35,987 bases of DNA from a virus. The notes beneath the pieces are model-generated. The model was given only the letters and a program-made list of their open reading frames with translations. It was not told where the DNA came from and searched no databases. The translations under genes were made by a program, and so were the position numbers. Each line of letters starts with the position of its first letter. The first letter of the stretch is position 1. This document shows positions 12,031 through 20,946 of the stretch, piece by piece. Location of the stretch: positions 1-35,987 of IMG/VR virus record IMGVR_UViG_3300025423_000049; one strand, 5' to 3'.

Positions 12031-12315
12031 ATGGCCAACGAAGAATTTGAAGGCGAATTTACAGAACTTATCAACAATGGCCTACACGGCCTTGTTGGTG
12101 CAAGTGAAATTGAGGCACGTGAAATCCTAGGAAATGAACGGTACGAAAAGACTGTTGCCTGGATTGAAACGAACAACGCCCTTATACTCGCTGATGGCGC
12201 ATCAAAAATCAAATACACCGAAGCAGTTTCATTCCTATTTACTGCTATTGGTTTTACCTTTTTGACCGCTACTATCATGGGGATTGCCTGGTCAATTTAC
12301 TTCTGGGTTAAGTAA
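12031..12315 (+). CDS. C-terminally anchored membrane protein (94 aa)
   Basis: An acidic soluble part (residues 1-60) is followed by one membrane helix near the C-terminus (about 67-92, SFLFTAIGFTFLTATIMG onward), ending FWVK. AAGGA precedes the ATG by seven bases. The stop overlaps the terminase start as TAATG, so it is expressed with the packaging genes. The family is not recognised. Confidence 0.65.
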   Translation: MANEEFEGEFTELINNGLHGLVGASEIEAREILGNERYEKTVAWIETNNALILADGASKIKYTEAVSFLFTAIGFTFLTATIMGIAWSIYFWVK

Positions 12316-13838
12316 TGTCCAACTTTGGTAAGTTCATTTCAAATTCAGTTGTACCGGAAACGGTCGACGTTTTTGGCATTCTTGGTTATGAACCACACGA
12401 ACGCCAGAAAGTATTTCACACCGCTTCAGCAGAACGAATTGATGCCATTCTTTATGGTGGTGCCGCTGGTGGTGGAAAAACTGCTGCGTTCCTTATGGAC
12501 GCCCTTTGGAATGCCGCCAATTTCCCAGGAATTAAAATCGGTTGTTTTCGTCGTTCTTACCCAGAACTTGAAGAATCATTTCTAGCCCAGTTAGCAAAAT
12601 GGGGCTATGCCAAAGACCTTGGTGCAAAATGGAATTCCACCAACAAGGTGTTGAAGTTTGCAAATGGTTCTGTAATTAACTTTACTTACGCTGAAAACCT
12701 AGTTGACGCATCCCGTATCTTGGGTGGTGAATACCAGGCTTTCTACATTGACGAAGCATCACTTATGCTTCCCCAGGTTATTCAGCACATTGAAGAACGT
12801 CTTCGTTCTGGTAGCAAATTGGTACCCGTTATCGGTTTGCGTCTTGCTTCTAACCCAGGTGGCGTTGGCCACAAATATCTTAAAGACCGCTTTATTAACC
12901 CCACACAGCGTGGTAAAAAGCGTCACAAGGAATTAACAGAAGGCAGCAGTTACAGCCGTGAAGTCTGTTATATCCCTGCAAAAGCAACCGATAACCCCCA
13001 CGTTAACGAAGGGTATGATGCGGTTCTTAATTCAATTCCCGACCCACAGCGTCGAGCCGCAATGCGTGACGGCGACTGGGATGCAATGGTCGGGCAGTTC
13101 TTTGAACAATGGCAATATTCTAAGCATGTTGTCAAACAATTCCCCATTCCACCAGAATGGCCAAAGTACGCCGGAATTGACTATGGATTCAGGGACCCAT
13201 TTGCGGTCGTTTGGATTGCCACTGACAATGATGGAAGAATTTGGGTTTACCGTGAAATCTGTGTAACTGGCGTAAATGCTGACGACCAGGCAAAGATAAT
13301 TCTTGAAACAGAACATTCGCACGGTGAATATGAAGTCATTCGCGTTGCAGACCCTTCTATGTGGGGGTCACGCGGTACACCAATGTCTATTGCAGACATT
13401 TATGGAATAGAAGGCTGCGGCATTATGAAGGCCGACAATGACCGTATTAACGGTTGGTCGCGCGTTCACCAATACCTAAACGATGCGCCTGCATGTGATT
13501 TGCACCGCAACATGGGTTGGGAAAAATGCCCAATGCTTCATGTCTTTGAAGAAAGTTGTCCACAGTTTGTAGAACAAATTCCTTCACTTCCAAGAAGCGC
13601 CACAAAGCCTGATGATGCTGAAACAAGGAATGTTCCCGACCACATTGCTGACGCCCTTCGGTATGTCTGCATGTACGCCGGTAACTACGCACGACCAATT
13701 ATTTATGAAAGTAATCCTGTCTTTAATACTGGGCTACCTGATACAATGGTTGCTGTTATGGAAGATGAATCACAACCCCTACAATCACCCAATTTTGGAA
13801 ACATGTTTGTTGGTGACTTTTCGCTTCCCTTCAACTAA
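12315..13838 (+). CDS. terL: Terminase large subunit (507 aa)
   Basis: This is the ATP-driven DNA-packaging motor and nuclease. The ATPase half has Walker A GGAAGGGKT (residues 48-56) and Walker B FYIDEAS (about 143-149), with the strand before it in GEYQAF. The nuclease half shows AGIDYGFRDPFAVVW (about 285-300), whose Asp should bind a metal in the RNase H-like fold, and a later acidic motif near VADPSMWG. The length is normal. The start overlaps the preceding stop by one base. It acts with the portal encoded just downstream. No certain small subunit is seen, and the 194-aa zinc protein is one candidate. Confidence 0.95.
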   Translation: MSNFGKFISNSVVPETVDVFGILGYEPHERQKVFHTASAERIDAILYGGAAGGGKTAAFLMDALWNAANFPGIKIGCFRRSYPELEESFLAQLAKWGYAKDLGAKWNSTNKVLKFANGSVINFTYAENLVDASRILGGEYQAFYIDEASLMLPQVIQHIEERLRSGSKLVPVIGLRLASNPGGVGHKYLKDRFINPTQRGKKRHKELTEGSSYSREVCYIPAKATDNPHVNEGYDAVLNSIPDPQRRAAMRDGDWDAMVGQFFEQWQYSKHVVKQFPIPPEWPKYAGIDYGFRDPFAVVWIATDNDGRIWVYREICVTGVNADDQAKIILETEHSHGEYEVIRVADPSMWGSRGTPMSIADIYGIEGCGIMKADNDRINGWSRVHQYLNDAPACDLHRNMGWEKCPMLHVFEESCPQFVEQIPSLPRSATKPDDAETRNVPDHIADALRYVCMYAGNYARPIIYESNPVFNTGLPDTMVAVMEDESQPLQSPNFGNMFVGDFSLPFN

Positions 13839-13853
13839 AGAAAGAAATCTGTA

Positions 13854-15359
13854 ATGCCTATTACATCTTTTAGAAGGGGACTCGAAGAAGCGGGTGCTTC
13901 CTTCGATTTACAAATTGAAGAAGCCCGTCCTAAAAGCGGACCAAAGCGCGCTGGTTATGCAACCGGCGTTCCACTTGGTGGAACTTCTGAACAAAACCCT
14001 GGTGAAAGCGTAACTGCGGGAACACTTGACCGCCCTACTTTCATGCAGCAACTTATGCAGGCTTACCTTGCTTGCACATGGGCATCTGCTTCTGTTGACA
14101 CAATTGCCCGTACAGCCACCGCTGGTGGGCTTGAAGTTACATACATCGGTGGTGTCACTGGTGAAAACGTAACGCCAGAAGCACCAGAAGAAGTTAAAAA
14201 GATTCAAGAACTTCTTAACTACATAAATCCAAAAGATGACGTTCGTCAATTGATGCGCAGTATTGTTACTGACCTTCTTATTTTTGGTGATTCTTTTACT
14301 GAAGTTGTATGGACAATGGGTGAACCTGTTGCCCTTTACCAACTTGACCCACAAACAATGACAGTTATTGCCGACGAGCATGGTGTTATTAAGGGATACG
14401 TTCAAAAGACTGCTACTAATCGTATTGCACGATTTAAGCCAAATGAAGTTATCCACGTCAAGTTTGATTCACCAGGCGACACCCTTTACGGTGTAAGCCC
14501 AACGCAGAAGAACATTCTGCCTATTACTTCTTGGCTTTTTACGGCTGCTTTGATTAAGGAAACGATGAAGCGTGGTGACCCAATGCGCGCCCACGTCGAC
14601 TGGCCACTTGCCCTTCCTGAATCAGAAATGAAGCGCCTACAACAGCAGTACGCAACCCGAAACCTTGGTGCCCGTAACATCGGTAACCTTTTTGAAACCA
14701 AGGGTGGCGCAATCGTTAATGAAATGGGTGTTAACCAAATTAATAACTGGTTAAGCACACTTCAGCAACGTCGTGACGAAATTCTTTCTGGCTATGGTGT
14801 TCCACCATCAAAAGTCGGTGTTGTTGAATCAGGCAACATCGGTGGTGGTACGGGAACATCACAAGACAAGACCTTCCGTGTTAACACCGTAGGTCCAATT
14901 CAGGAACTTGTTCTTGAAAAGTTTTCATTCGCACTTCTATACCAAGCACATGGCATCAAAGACTGGACATTGAAGTTCGGTGTTGTTGACTGGCGTGACG
15001 ACGAAGTTATTGAACAAATTCGTGACCAGCGTATCCGCAATGGTTCATGGACTATTAACCGCGCCCGCGCAGACATTGGCGAACCACCAATTGAAGGTGG
15101 CGATGACCCAATTCTTGTTGACCGTCAGAACATGGTTCTATGGTCAGACCTTAAAGAACTTTCTACGGCAAACCTTAATATTGCCAAGGTTCAGGGAACG
15201 CCACAAAACGCTATGCAAGGTCCTACAACGGCACCAACAAGCAACGTTAGTGGTGGAAAGGCCGCAGTCGCTGCTAAGGAACCAAACAAACTTCTTAAGA
15301 AGCCACGAAACACTGGTAAGGCTAACAAAACAATCGAAACGGTTCAAGAAGATGAATAA
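13854..15359 (+). CDS. Portal protein (501 aa)
   Basis: The portal is the dodecameric ring at the head vertex through which DNA enters. Family features are the N-terminal MQQLMQAYLACTWASASVD, the beta-rich wing with FGDSFTEVVW and YQLDPQTM, then HVKFDSPGDTLYGVSPTQ leading to the stem helices, and a late YGVPPSKVGVVESGN. The C-terminal 80 residues are Ala/Lys-rich and probably disordered. Its place right after the terminase is the usual one. A weak AAAGAAAG ribosome site precedes the ATG. Confidence 0.93.
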   Translation: MPITSFRRGLEEAGASFDLQIEEARPKSGPKRAGYATGVPLGGTSEQNPGESVTAGTLDRPTFMQQLMQAYLACTWASASVDTIARTATAGGLEVTYIGGVTGENVTPEAPEEVKKIQELLNYINPKDDVRQLMRSIVTDLLIFGDSFTEVVWTMGEPVALYQLDPQTMTVIADEHGVIKGYVQKTATNRIARFKPNEVIHVKFDSPGDTLYGVSPTQKNILPITSWLFTAALIKETMKRGDPMRAHVDWPLALPESEMKRLQQQYATRNLGARNIGNLFETKGGAIVNEMGVNQINNWLSTLQQRRDEILSGYGVPPSKVGVVESGNIGGGTGTSQDKTFRVNTVGPIQELVLEKFSFALLYQAHGIKDWTLKFGVVDWRDDEVIEQIRDQRIRNGSWTINRARADIGEPPIEGGDDPILVDRQNMVLWSDLKELSTANLNIAKVQGTPQNAMQGPTTAPTSNVSGGKAAVAAKEPNKLLKKPRNTGKANKTIETVQEDE

Positions 15360-15510
15360 CGAAGAACCAAATGTTTCTACTGAAGGTGGAATCACTAACG
15401 TTGATTCTTTCCCACAGGTTGACCAAACAAAGCCAATTTTTAACTTCACCCGATACAAGGGAATGACTGCCGCCAAGGCCGCAGCATTGGTATCTAAAGA
15501 AGTAGGCTAA
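15352..15510 (+). CDS. Small hypothetical protein (52 aa)
   Basis: The frame starts MNNEEPNVSTEGGITNVDSF and ends GMTAAKAAALVSKEVG. Its ATG lies inside the last codons of the portal gene (eight-base overlap), and its stop overlaps the next ATG by one base (TAATG). An acidic, probably disordered N-terminus precedes a short helix. The much longer open frame upstream is a shadow of the portal gene. The function is unknown and it may be a minor head protein. Confidence 0.6.
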   Translation: MNNEEPNVSTEGGITNVDSFPQVDQTKPIFNFTRYKGMTAAKAAALVSKEVG

Positions 15511-15992
15511 TGGGTAACTATTTAGGTCGTGCTGCATCCTATGCAATGCACAAAAAGTATCCATCTGGTTCGCAGACTGCTGCACAGTTGGCTGCGGAAC
15601 GTGCAAACCTTAAAGCCGCCCGCGCGGCCCGTGGTCAGATGCGACACACTAAGTCAGTCCCATATCACGGCCTAAGAAAAACCACCATTAAAATGCGCGA
15701 AACCGGCGCAGCAGCGCGTGCATTCAATATGCGTGAAATAACGACAATGAAAGCCCACGCAATGGGTATTCGTTTCATGCGCTATCAAACACGTGCGCGT
15801 TTTAAAAAACCAAGCATTAGTGGTATTCCAAAAAAGTTTGTAAAAGAAGTAGGTTCAAGTCGTGCATACGGCAGAACCCAATGGGGCCGAACAAGGCACC
15901 ACGGATTTAGAAAGCGTTTATACAAACGTCAACACCGCCTAAAGCAGGTAAGTCGTTGGAAGTTTCGTGGAAAACGTTTTACACCAAGATGA
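15510..15992 (+). CDS. Very basic hypothetical protein (160 aa)
   Basis: The protein is dominated by Arg, Lys, His and Ala, with hardly any acidic residue in its last 70 (for example RRT-free stretches such as KRLYKRQHRLKQVSRWKF). It must bind nucleic acid or an acidic protein surface. Lying between the portal and the protease it may be packaged in the head or act in assembly. I do not recognise it. TAATG couples it to the gene before. Confidence 0.7.
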   Translation: MGNYLGRAASYAMHKKYPSGSQTAAQLAAERANLKAARAARGQMRHTKSVPYHGLRKTTIKMRETGAAARAFNMREITTMKAHAMGIRFMRYQTRARFKKPSISGIPKKFVKEVGSSRAYGRTQWGRTRHHGFRKRLYKRQHRLKQVSRWKFRGKRFTPR

Positions 15993-16002
15993 AAATTAGA
16001 TT

Positions 16003-18285
16003 ATGACAGACAGTTTTTCACCACCAGCACAAGTTCGAAGCAATGCTGCGCGTTCATTAGAACTGCGCAAAAAGCACAATCGCGGCATGACCGCGGTGGG
16101 TGTTGCGCGTGCACGCGACCTTTCTAATGGTAAGAATATTTCCGCTGACACCATCAAAAGAATGCACTCATACTTTGCACGTCACGAAGTTGACAAAAAG
16201 GGCAAAGACTGGGCAAACGCTTCAAACCCTTCCGCTGGCTACATTGCTTGGCTTGGCTGGGGTGGGGATGCTGGTCGTTCTTGGGTCAATGGAATTATTA
16301 AAAAACTAGATGCCAAAGAATCCCAGGAGACAAACATGGCCTCAACTAAGGCAGCCACTATTCGTGGTATTTTTCTAAAGCCCGGTCTTTCAAAAAACCG
16401 TCGTCTTTACACCCGCGGGAACATCGCAAAGGCTGTAGAGCGTATGCAAAGCCAGATTGAATCTGGTAATGGAATGCCATTAAACATGGCTACTAGCCAC
16501 GCAGCGGCCTTTCAAGACGACGCAACTTCAACTGTTGGTCGCATTACTAACGTAAAACTTCTTGCTGACGGTTCTGCCATGTTTGAAGCAGAAATTGCAA
16601 ACACAGCCCATGGCCGTGACGTTGCAAACCTTGCTGCAGGAAAGTTCATTAAGGGCGTTTCTATTCGTGGTGAATGGCGTGGCAATCCAGAAACGGTTGT
16701 ACACACTGACGGTCAAGAAGCAACTACTGCTGACGACCTTGCTATTCACGGCATTGACTTCACCAACAGCCCTGGCGTTGAAGGTGCAGAAATCCAATAC
16801 GCTTCCCTTGCGGAATCACACAACAAACTAGCAATTTTTGAATCGGTTGAAACTGTAGAAGTTATTTCCCGTGACGAAGAATTAGTTGCCCACGAAGCCG
16901 CTGAAGTAATTCGCGATGCAGTGGAAGAAGCGGTTGAAGAAGCCGTAAACAAGATTTTTGAAAAGGACGCATCTAAGCCTTATGGCGATGTTGCCTACGC
17001 TGACCCTGGATACCAGAAGGACAAGCAAAAGCGTTATCCTATCAATGGTGCCGGTCACGTTCGTGCTGCTTGGTCATACATTAACCAAGACAAGAACGCC
17101 AAACTTTACACTGCTGCCCAACTAGCGCGTATTAAATCACGCATTAAGTCTGCGGCAAAGAAGTATGGTGTAAACATTGTTAGCGAACAAGAACAACTTG
17201 CTAACGATTTCCAAGAAATTCTAGAAGCCTATGCTTCTATTTCACTTGTTAACGACTATGATACAATTAATATCAGTGGTCAAACAAATGACCCTCACAA
17301 ACTAAGGATTGTTGCCAACCGTATTGCTTTTGGTGCCATTGCTGCTATGCACGCAATTGACCCAGATGACGATGGCGACATTTACCTATCTAAGCCTGAC
17401 TGGTCACAGGTAGATGCAACCGGCGATGCTGGTGGCATGGGACCAGAGGATGAAGAAATGACAAACGACAACAACATGGAATGCTCTGAATGCGGCGCTG
17501 CTGCTATGGAAGACGCAATCCATTGTCACATGTGTGGAGCGCTATTGCCAGAATCAATGACGGCAAATGCGCTCGGCTGTGGCAACTGTGGCACATCTAC
17601 GCCACAGGACGCCATGTATTGCCCCACTTGTGGGGACCCCGTACCACAGGCAGAGTCAAGCGACAACGCCCCAACTGAAGAAATGGAGACAGAAGTGTCC
17701 GATGAAAACACACCTGTAGAGACTCCTGCTGAGGAAGCAACGCTTGAAACCGCTGCCGTCCGTACGCTGAGCGATGCAGACCTTTCGGCCCTTGCCGCAG
17801 TTATTGCTGCTGCAATTAAGCCAATTGAATCAACACCTGAAGCACCTGCTGCTGAAGTTGTAGCCGAAGAAGAAGAAGTAGTTGCTGATGAAGCACCTGC
17901 TGCTGAAGACGAGGTTGCCGCTGAAGAAGTTGCTGCTGAAGAATCAACTATAGAAGCACAGGAGAACACCGTGTCTGAAAATATGTTTACAGCCGACCAA
18001 GTTGCAGCAATGATTGCGAAGGCCGCCACTAAGGCTGCTACCGAAGCAGTTGCTAATGCTAAGAAGAACGCTGTTGAGTCTTACCGTGGTGGAAACACCT
18101 TCCGTAAGGGCCTCATCAACGCTTCTACCGGAAACGACGCCTCTGACTTGTCAGAGTCGGAGGAACTGGACCCACACATGCTTGCAGAAATGAATTCTGC
18201 TGCATTCCGTAAGGTTCAGAATGAAGTATGGGGTTCTACTCCATTCTTCGCAAACAAGTTTGCTCAAGCCGACCGCGGCTTCTAA
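16003..18285 (+). CDS. Prohead protease in a multidomain fusion (760 aa)
   Basis: Several modules are seen. Residues about 26-105 form a domain common at the start of phage head proteins (GMTAVGVARARDLSNGKNIS and later AWLGWGGDAGRSW). A serine protease of HK97 prohead type follows (about 113-285), with likely catalytic H166 (ATSHAAA) and S220 (GVSIRGEW). Near 331-388 lies a DUF6582-like block (ADPGYQKDKQKRYPI). Near 489-548 is a double zinc ribbon of four CxxC pairs. Last comes a long acidic Glu/Ala region that resembles a scaffold. Protease and scaffold in one chain would explain why no separate scaffold gene is present. No strong ribosome site precedes the ATG. Confidence 0.85.
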   Translation: MTDSFSPPAQVRSNAARSLELRKKHNRGMTAVGVARARDLSNGKNISADTIKRMHSYFARHEVDKKGKDWANASNPSAGYIAWLGWGGDAGRSWVNGIIKKLDAKESQETNMASTKAATIRGIFLKPGLSKNRRLYTRGNIAKAVERMQSQIESGNGMPLNMATSHAAAFQDDATSTVGRITNVKLLADGSAMFEAEIANTAHGRDVANLAAGKFIKGVSIRGEWRGNPETVVHTDGQEATTADDLAIHGIDFTNSPGVEGAEIQYASLAESHNKLAIFESVETVEVISRDEELVAHEAAEVIRDAVEEAVEEAVNKIFEKDASKPYGDVAYADPGYQKDKQKRYPINGAGHVRAAWSYINQDKNAKLYTAAQLARIKSRIKSAAKKYGVNIVSEQEQLANDFQEILEAYASISLVNDYDTINISGQTNDPHKLRIVANRIAFGAIAAMHAIDPDDDGDIYLSKPDWSQVDATGDAGGMGPEDEEMTNDNNMECSECGAAAMEDAIHCHMCGALLPESMTANALGCGNCGTSTPQDAMYCPTCGDPVPQAESSDNAPTEEMETEVSDENTPVETPAEEATLETAAVRTLSDADLSALAAVIAAAIKPIESTPEAPAAEVVAEEEEVVADEAPAAEDEVAAEEVAAEESTIEAQENTVSENMFTADQVAAMIAKAATKAATEAVANAKKNAVESYRGGNTFRKGLINASTGNDASDLSESEELDPHMLAEMNSAAFRKVQNEVWGSTPFFANKFAQADRGF

Positions 18286-18332
18286 GCAATTAAAAATAAA
18301 CCCCTATCCAATACATATAAGGAGAATTAGCA

Positions 18333-19865
18333 ATGGCTAACGATTTGGAAGAGGCCTTAACTGCTGCTGGTGCTGCTGCACTAGTTCAGAAGCAGATTGA
18401 CCCAGTATTGCTCGAATACCAGCGCCGCTACGCGCCGCTTGTTCGTGCTCTACCTACAGTCAAGTGGGGCTCAACAGTTTACTACTTCAACAAGCGTACA
18501 ACGCTTCCTCAGGGCGGATTCGTCACTGATGGCGGTGCACGTCCAGTATCAACATCTAACTACGCACAAGAGAATTTCCAAATTCGCTTGCTGCAAAGCG
18601 TCGGTGCTGTAACTGGTTACTCACAGGCTGTAACTGCAGACTTGATTGGCGACCTTCGTGCTCGCGAAATCGAGGGTGCTGCACGTGGCCTTTACTGGGA
18701 CATTGAGAATTCCCTCATCTGGGGTGCTGGTGCACCTACAGTTGCGGGACCTTACCCACAATTCGATGGACTTGACGTAATTTGCTCGTCATTCTCATCA
18801 GCATCTACTGGTGGCCCTTCACAGGGTATCGGCAACGGAACAATTGACAACTACGGTGGTGCTTCTTCATGGGGCGCTCCAGCATTCAACCCATGGGTTG
18901 ATGGTGTAGACCAGAACGCAATTGACTTCGGTGGAAACAGCCTTACTCTTGGTGGACTTGACCTCCTCATTGACCTTGTTGAAAGCAACGTCGCTGAGCC
19001 TGTCGAGAACAGCGAGTGGATGTTCCTCATGTCACCTAACGCAAACAGCCGTCTTGCACAGTTGCTTGTTAACCAACAGCGCTTCATCGACCAGACTGAA
19101 ATTGCAGCAGGTTTGATTGTACCTACTTACCGTGGTGTACCAATCGTCAAGACTTCGTTCTTGTCACCTCGCACAAACGCAATGTCAACTGTAACCGGTG
19201 CTGCAACAGGAACAGGAACCCTTACAGGTTCTTACACCTACGCAGTTGCACCTGTAATTGCTCGCTACGGAGAAATCCAGGCTGCAAAGACAGCAACGCT
19301 TTCACCTTCAACAAGCGCTTGCACACTTTCGTTCAGCACACCTGTTGGACCAGAAGGCGCACAGCCAACTCACTACAAGGTATACCGCGCTTCGGTTAGC
19401 AGCCCTGCTAACACGGACTTCACCCTGCTCGGTATTGTAGACGCAAACTTCCTTGACAACACTGGTGCTGCTTACGCAACTACCACAATTGTTGACAACG
19501 GAACTACGCTTACTGCCAAGAACGGTTCACACCTTCAAGGTTCAGTTCCAGCAACTTACGTCTACGGAAACGCTAACCTGCACCCACTGACTTCGGCCGG
19601 TGAGCAGAGCATCTTCCTAATGTCACGTGACCCTAACTACATCGTACGTCCATTCGTACGTGAAATGCAGGCAATCAACGTGTACCCAACTACTGCATCG
19701 CCTGACAGCCTGCCATTCGCATTCGTTGCGGACACCACGCTTGCTGTTCGTGCGCCTAAGTACATTGGTCGTCTTGCTAACGTTGCAAGTGCTTTGGACT
19801 CTAAGGCTGGTAATGGTGTACAACCTACCAACACGTCTTACAGCCCTAACTTCATCGTTGACTAA
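18333..19865 (+). CDS. Major capsid protein (510 aa)
   Basis: Gene order (after the protease) and pattern fit an HK97-fold capsid subunit. A helical N-terminus (residues 1-40) leads to VKWGSTVYYFNKR and the E-loop-like region, then a central P-domain with YWDIENSLIWGAGAP, and a C-terminal FVADTTLAVRAPKYI. About residues 283-398 are an inserted Thr/Ser/Ala-rich beta domain (SYTYAVAPVIARYGE, HYKVYRASVSS) like a fibronectin or Ig domain on the outer capsid surface. GGAG nine bases before the ATG is among the best ribosome sites in the window, as expected for a highly expressed protein. A large hairpin follows the stop. Confidence 0.9.
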   Translation: MANDLEEALTAAGAAALVQKQIDPVLLEYQRRYAPLVRALPTVKWGSTVYYFNKRTTLPQGGFVTDGGARPVSTSNYAQENFQIRLLQSVGAVTGYSQAVTADLIGDLRAREIEGAARGLYWDIENSLIWGAGAPTVAGPYPQFDGLDVICSSFSSASTGGPSQGIGNGTIDNYGGASSWGAPAFNPWVDGVDQNAIDFGGNSLTLGGLDLLIDLVESNVAEPVENSEWMFLMSPNANSRLAQLLVNQQRFIDQTEIAAGLIVPTYRGVPIVKTSFLSPRTNAMSTVTGAATGTGTLTGSYTYAVAPVIARYGEIQAAKTATLSPSTSACTLSFSTPVGPEGAQPTHYKVYRASVSSPANTDFTLLGIVDANFLDNTGAAYATTTIVDNGTTLTAKNGSHLQGSVPATYVYGNANLHPLTSAGEQSIFLMSRDPNYIVRPFVREMQAINVYPTTASPDSLPFAFVADTTLAVRAPKYIGRLANVASALDSKAGNGVQPTNTSYSPNFIVD

Positions 19866-19887
19866 TTAGGTAGAAATATTTCAGTGT

Positions 19888-19922
19888 GGCGGGCGGGTTC
19901 CCTCGTTCCTCCCCCGCCCGCC
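19888..19922 (+). terminator. GC-rich hairpin after the capsid gene
   Basis: A perfect ten-base stem GGCGGGCGGG/CCCGCCCGCC (19888-19897 with 19913-19922) encloses a 15-base pyrimidine-rich loop. No U-tract follows directly. It probably weakens read-through or protects the 3' end of capsid mRNA, raising capsid transcripts over those downstream. Confidence 0.65.
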
Positions 19923-19952
19923 GCGCTGGATTTACTTTAGAAAGGTTTTACC

Positions 19953-20252
19953 ATGGTATTACTAGCAGCAAATGAACCAGGCGGTACAGAAGGTTACACT
20001 TGGATTAAAACAGGTGACGCCGGGGCTATTGAAGTCCCACCACGCTTGGCCCACGCACTTCTTTCTATTCCTGGTGAACTTTACTATGTAGTTCAAAAGG
20101 ATGTAAAAAAGGCTGAAAAAGTTGTAAAGGCTGTTGAAACAGTCGTTGCAAAGGTTGAAGAAGAAGTTGAAAAAGTTCTTCACATCCCAGCAGAAGAAAC
20201 ACCAGCGGCCCCAAAGGCTGCATCAAAATCTAAGCGCACAACCAAGGAGTAG
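19953..20252 (+). CDS. Hypothetical head-region protein (99 aa)
   Basis: The N-terminal 45 residues are a compact domain (TEGYTWIKTGDAGAIEVPPR). A long charged helix (VKKAEKVVKAVETVVAKVEE) and a basic, Ala/Pro/Lys tail follow. AGAAAGG precedes the ATG. Small proteins of this plan are often found between the capsid and first connector genes, but I cannot name a family. Confidence 0.65.
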   Translation: MVLLAANEPGGTEGYTWIKTGDAGAIEVPPRLAHALLSIPGELYYVVQKDVKKAEKVVKAVETVVAKVEEEVEKVLHIPAEETPAAPKAASKSKRTTKE

Positions 20253-20257
20253 TTACT

Positions 20258-20944
20258 ATGGCAAATAACGGGTCACAATATAACGACCCCGTTTCGCTTG
20301 CCAGCGTAGCAGACCTTCAAAGGCGCTATCCTGAGTTGGTCGTCGACCTTGAACCTACTGTCATTGCTGACATTTTGGTTGAGGCGACTTCCCACTTGGA
20401 AGACCGCACTGGTCGTCGCTTGGCACCGTTTTCGGGCCACATCTATCAAGACAGACTATTCGGTATTGACCCATCTGAATATGGGAATAACGCAGACATG
20501 CCTATGGACATTTATGGTTCACTTGGCCTTTCTCAAGCCGTAGCGTTAGGTGCATCGACCCTAGTTCGACACTTCTGGCTTGACCAATTCGCACCGGTTT
20601 ATCCGGAACTATGGACGTACACAATCAGGTCTATGCAGATTCTGCGTACCTACGGTGACGTTCAGCCTATCGACTTTTTGCACGGCGGAATCAAAGGCCC
20701 TGATGTAACAGACGGTCACGTCTGGATTCGTCTTGGTACTTTTGCCCCTGAAGGAAGTCGTATTGAAGTTATTTATGACGGCGGTTATACCCATGGTGTT
20801 CCCGCTTCGCTTCGTCGTGCCTGCCTTTTCCAGGCAGCAAAATTCATCATTCTTGAATTTGAACCGCAGACCCGTCGTGAAATGAATCTTGACCAAATTG
20901 ACCAGCAGATTGATAACCTTATTGCCCCTTGGGTACGCGGCTAA
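20258..20944 (+). CDS. Head-tail connector/adaptor protein (228 aa)
   Basis: The pattern SVADLQRRYPELVVDLEPTV, then IADILVEATSHLEDRTGRRL, and a C-terminal VPASLRRACLFQAAKFIILE matches helical adaptor proteins (HK97 gp6/SPP1 gp15 type) that bind under the portal. The family core is about 100-130 residues. Here a beta-rich insert of roughly 100 residues separates the helices. Location between the capsid and neck genes supports the call. Confidence 0.75.
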   Translation: MANNGSQYNDPVSLASVADLQRRYPELVVDLEPTVIADILVEATSHLEDRTGRRLAPFSGHIYQDRLFGIDPSEYGNNADMPMDIYGSLGLSQAVALGASTLVRHFWLDQFAPVYPELWTYTIRSMQILRTYGDVQPIDFLHGGIKGPDVTDGHVWIRLGTFAPEGSRIEVIYDGGYTHGVPASLRRACLFQAAKFIILEFEPQTRREMNLDQIDQQIDNLIAPWVRG

Positions 20945-20946
20945 CA

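Noticed and set aside
12925-15600. Several minus-strand frames opposite terminase and portal genes
   Set aside because: They have no family features or ribosome sites, and the plus-strand genes fully explain the coding signal.
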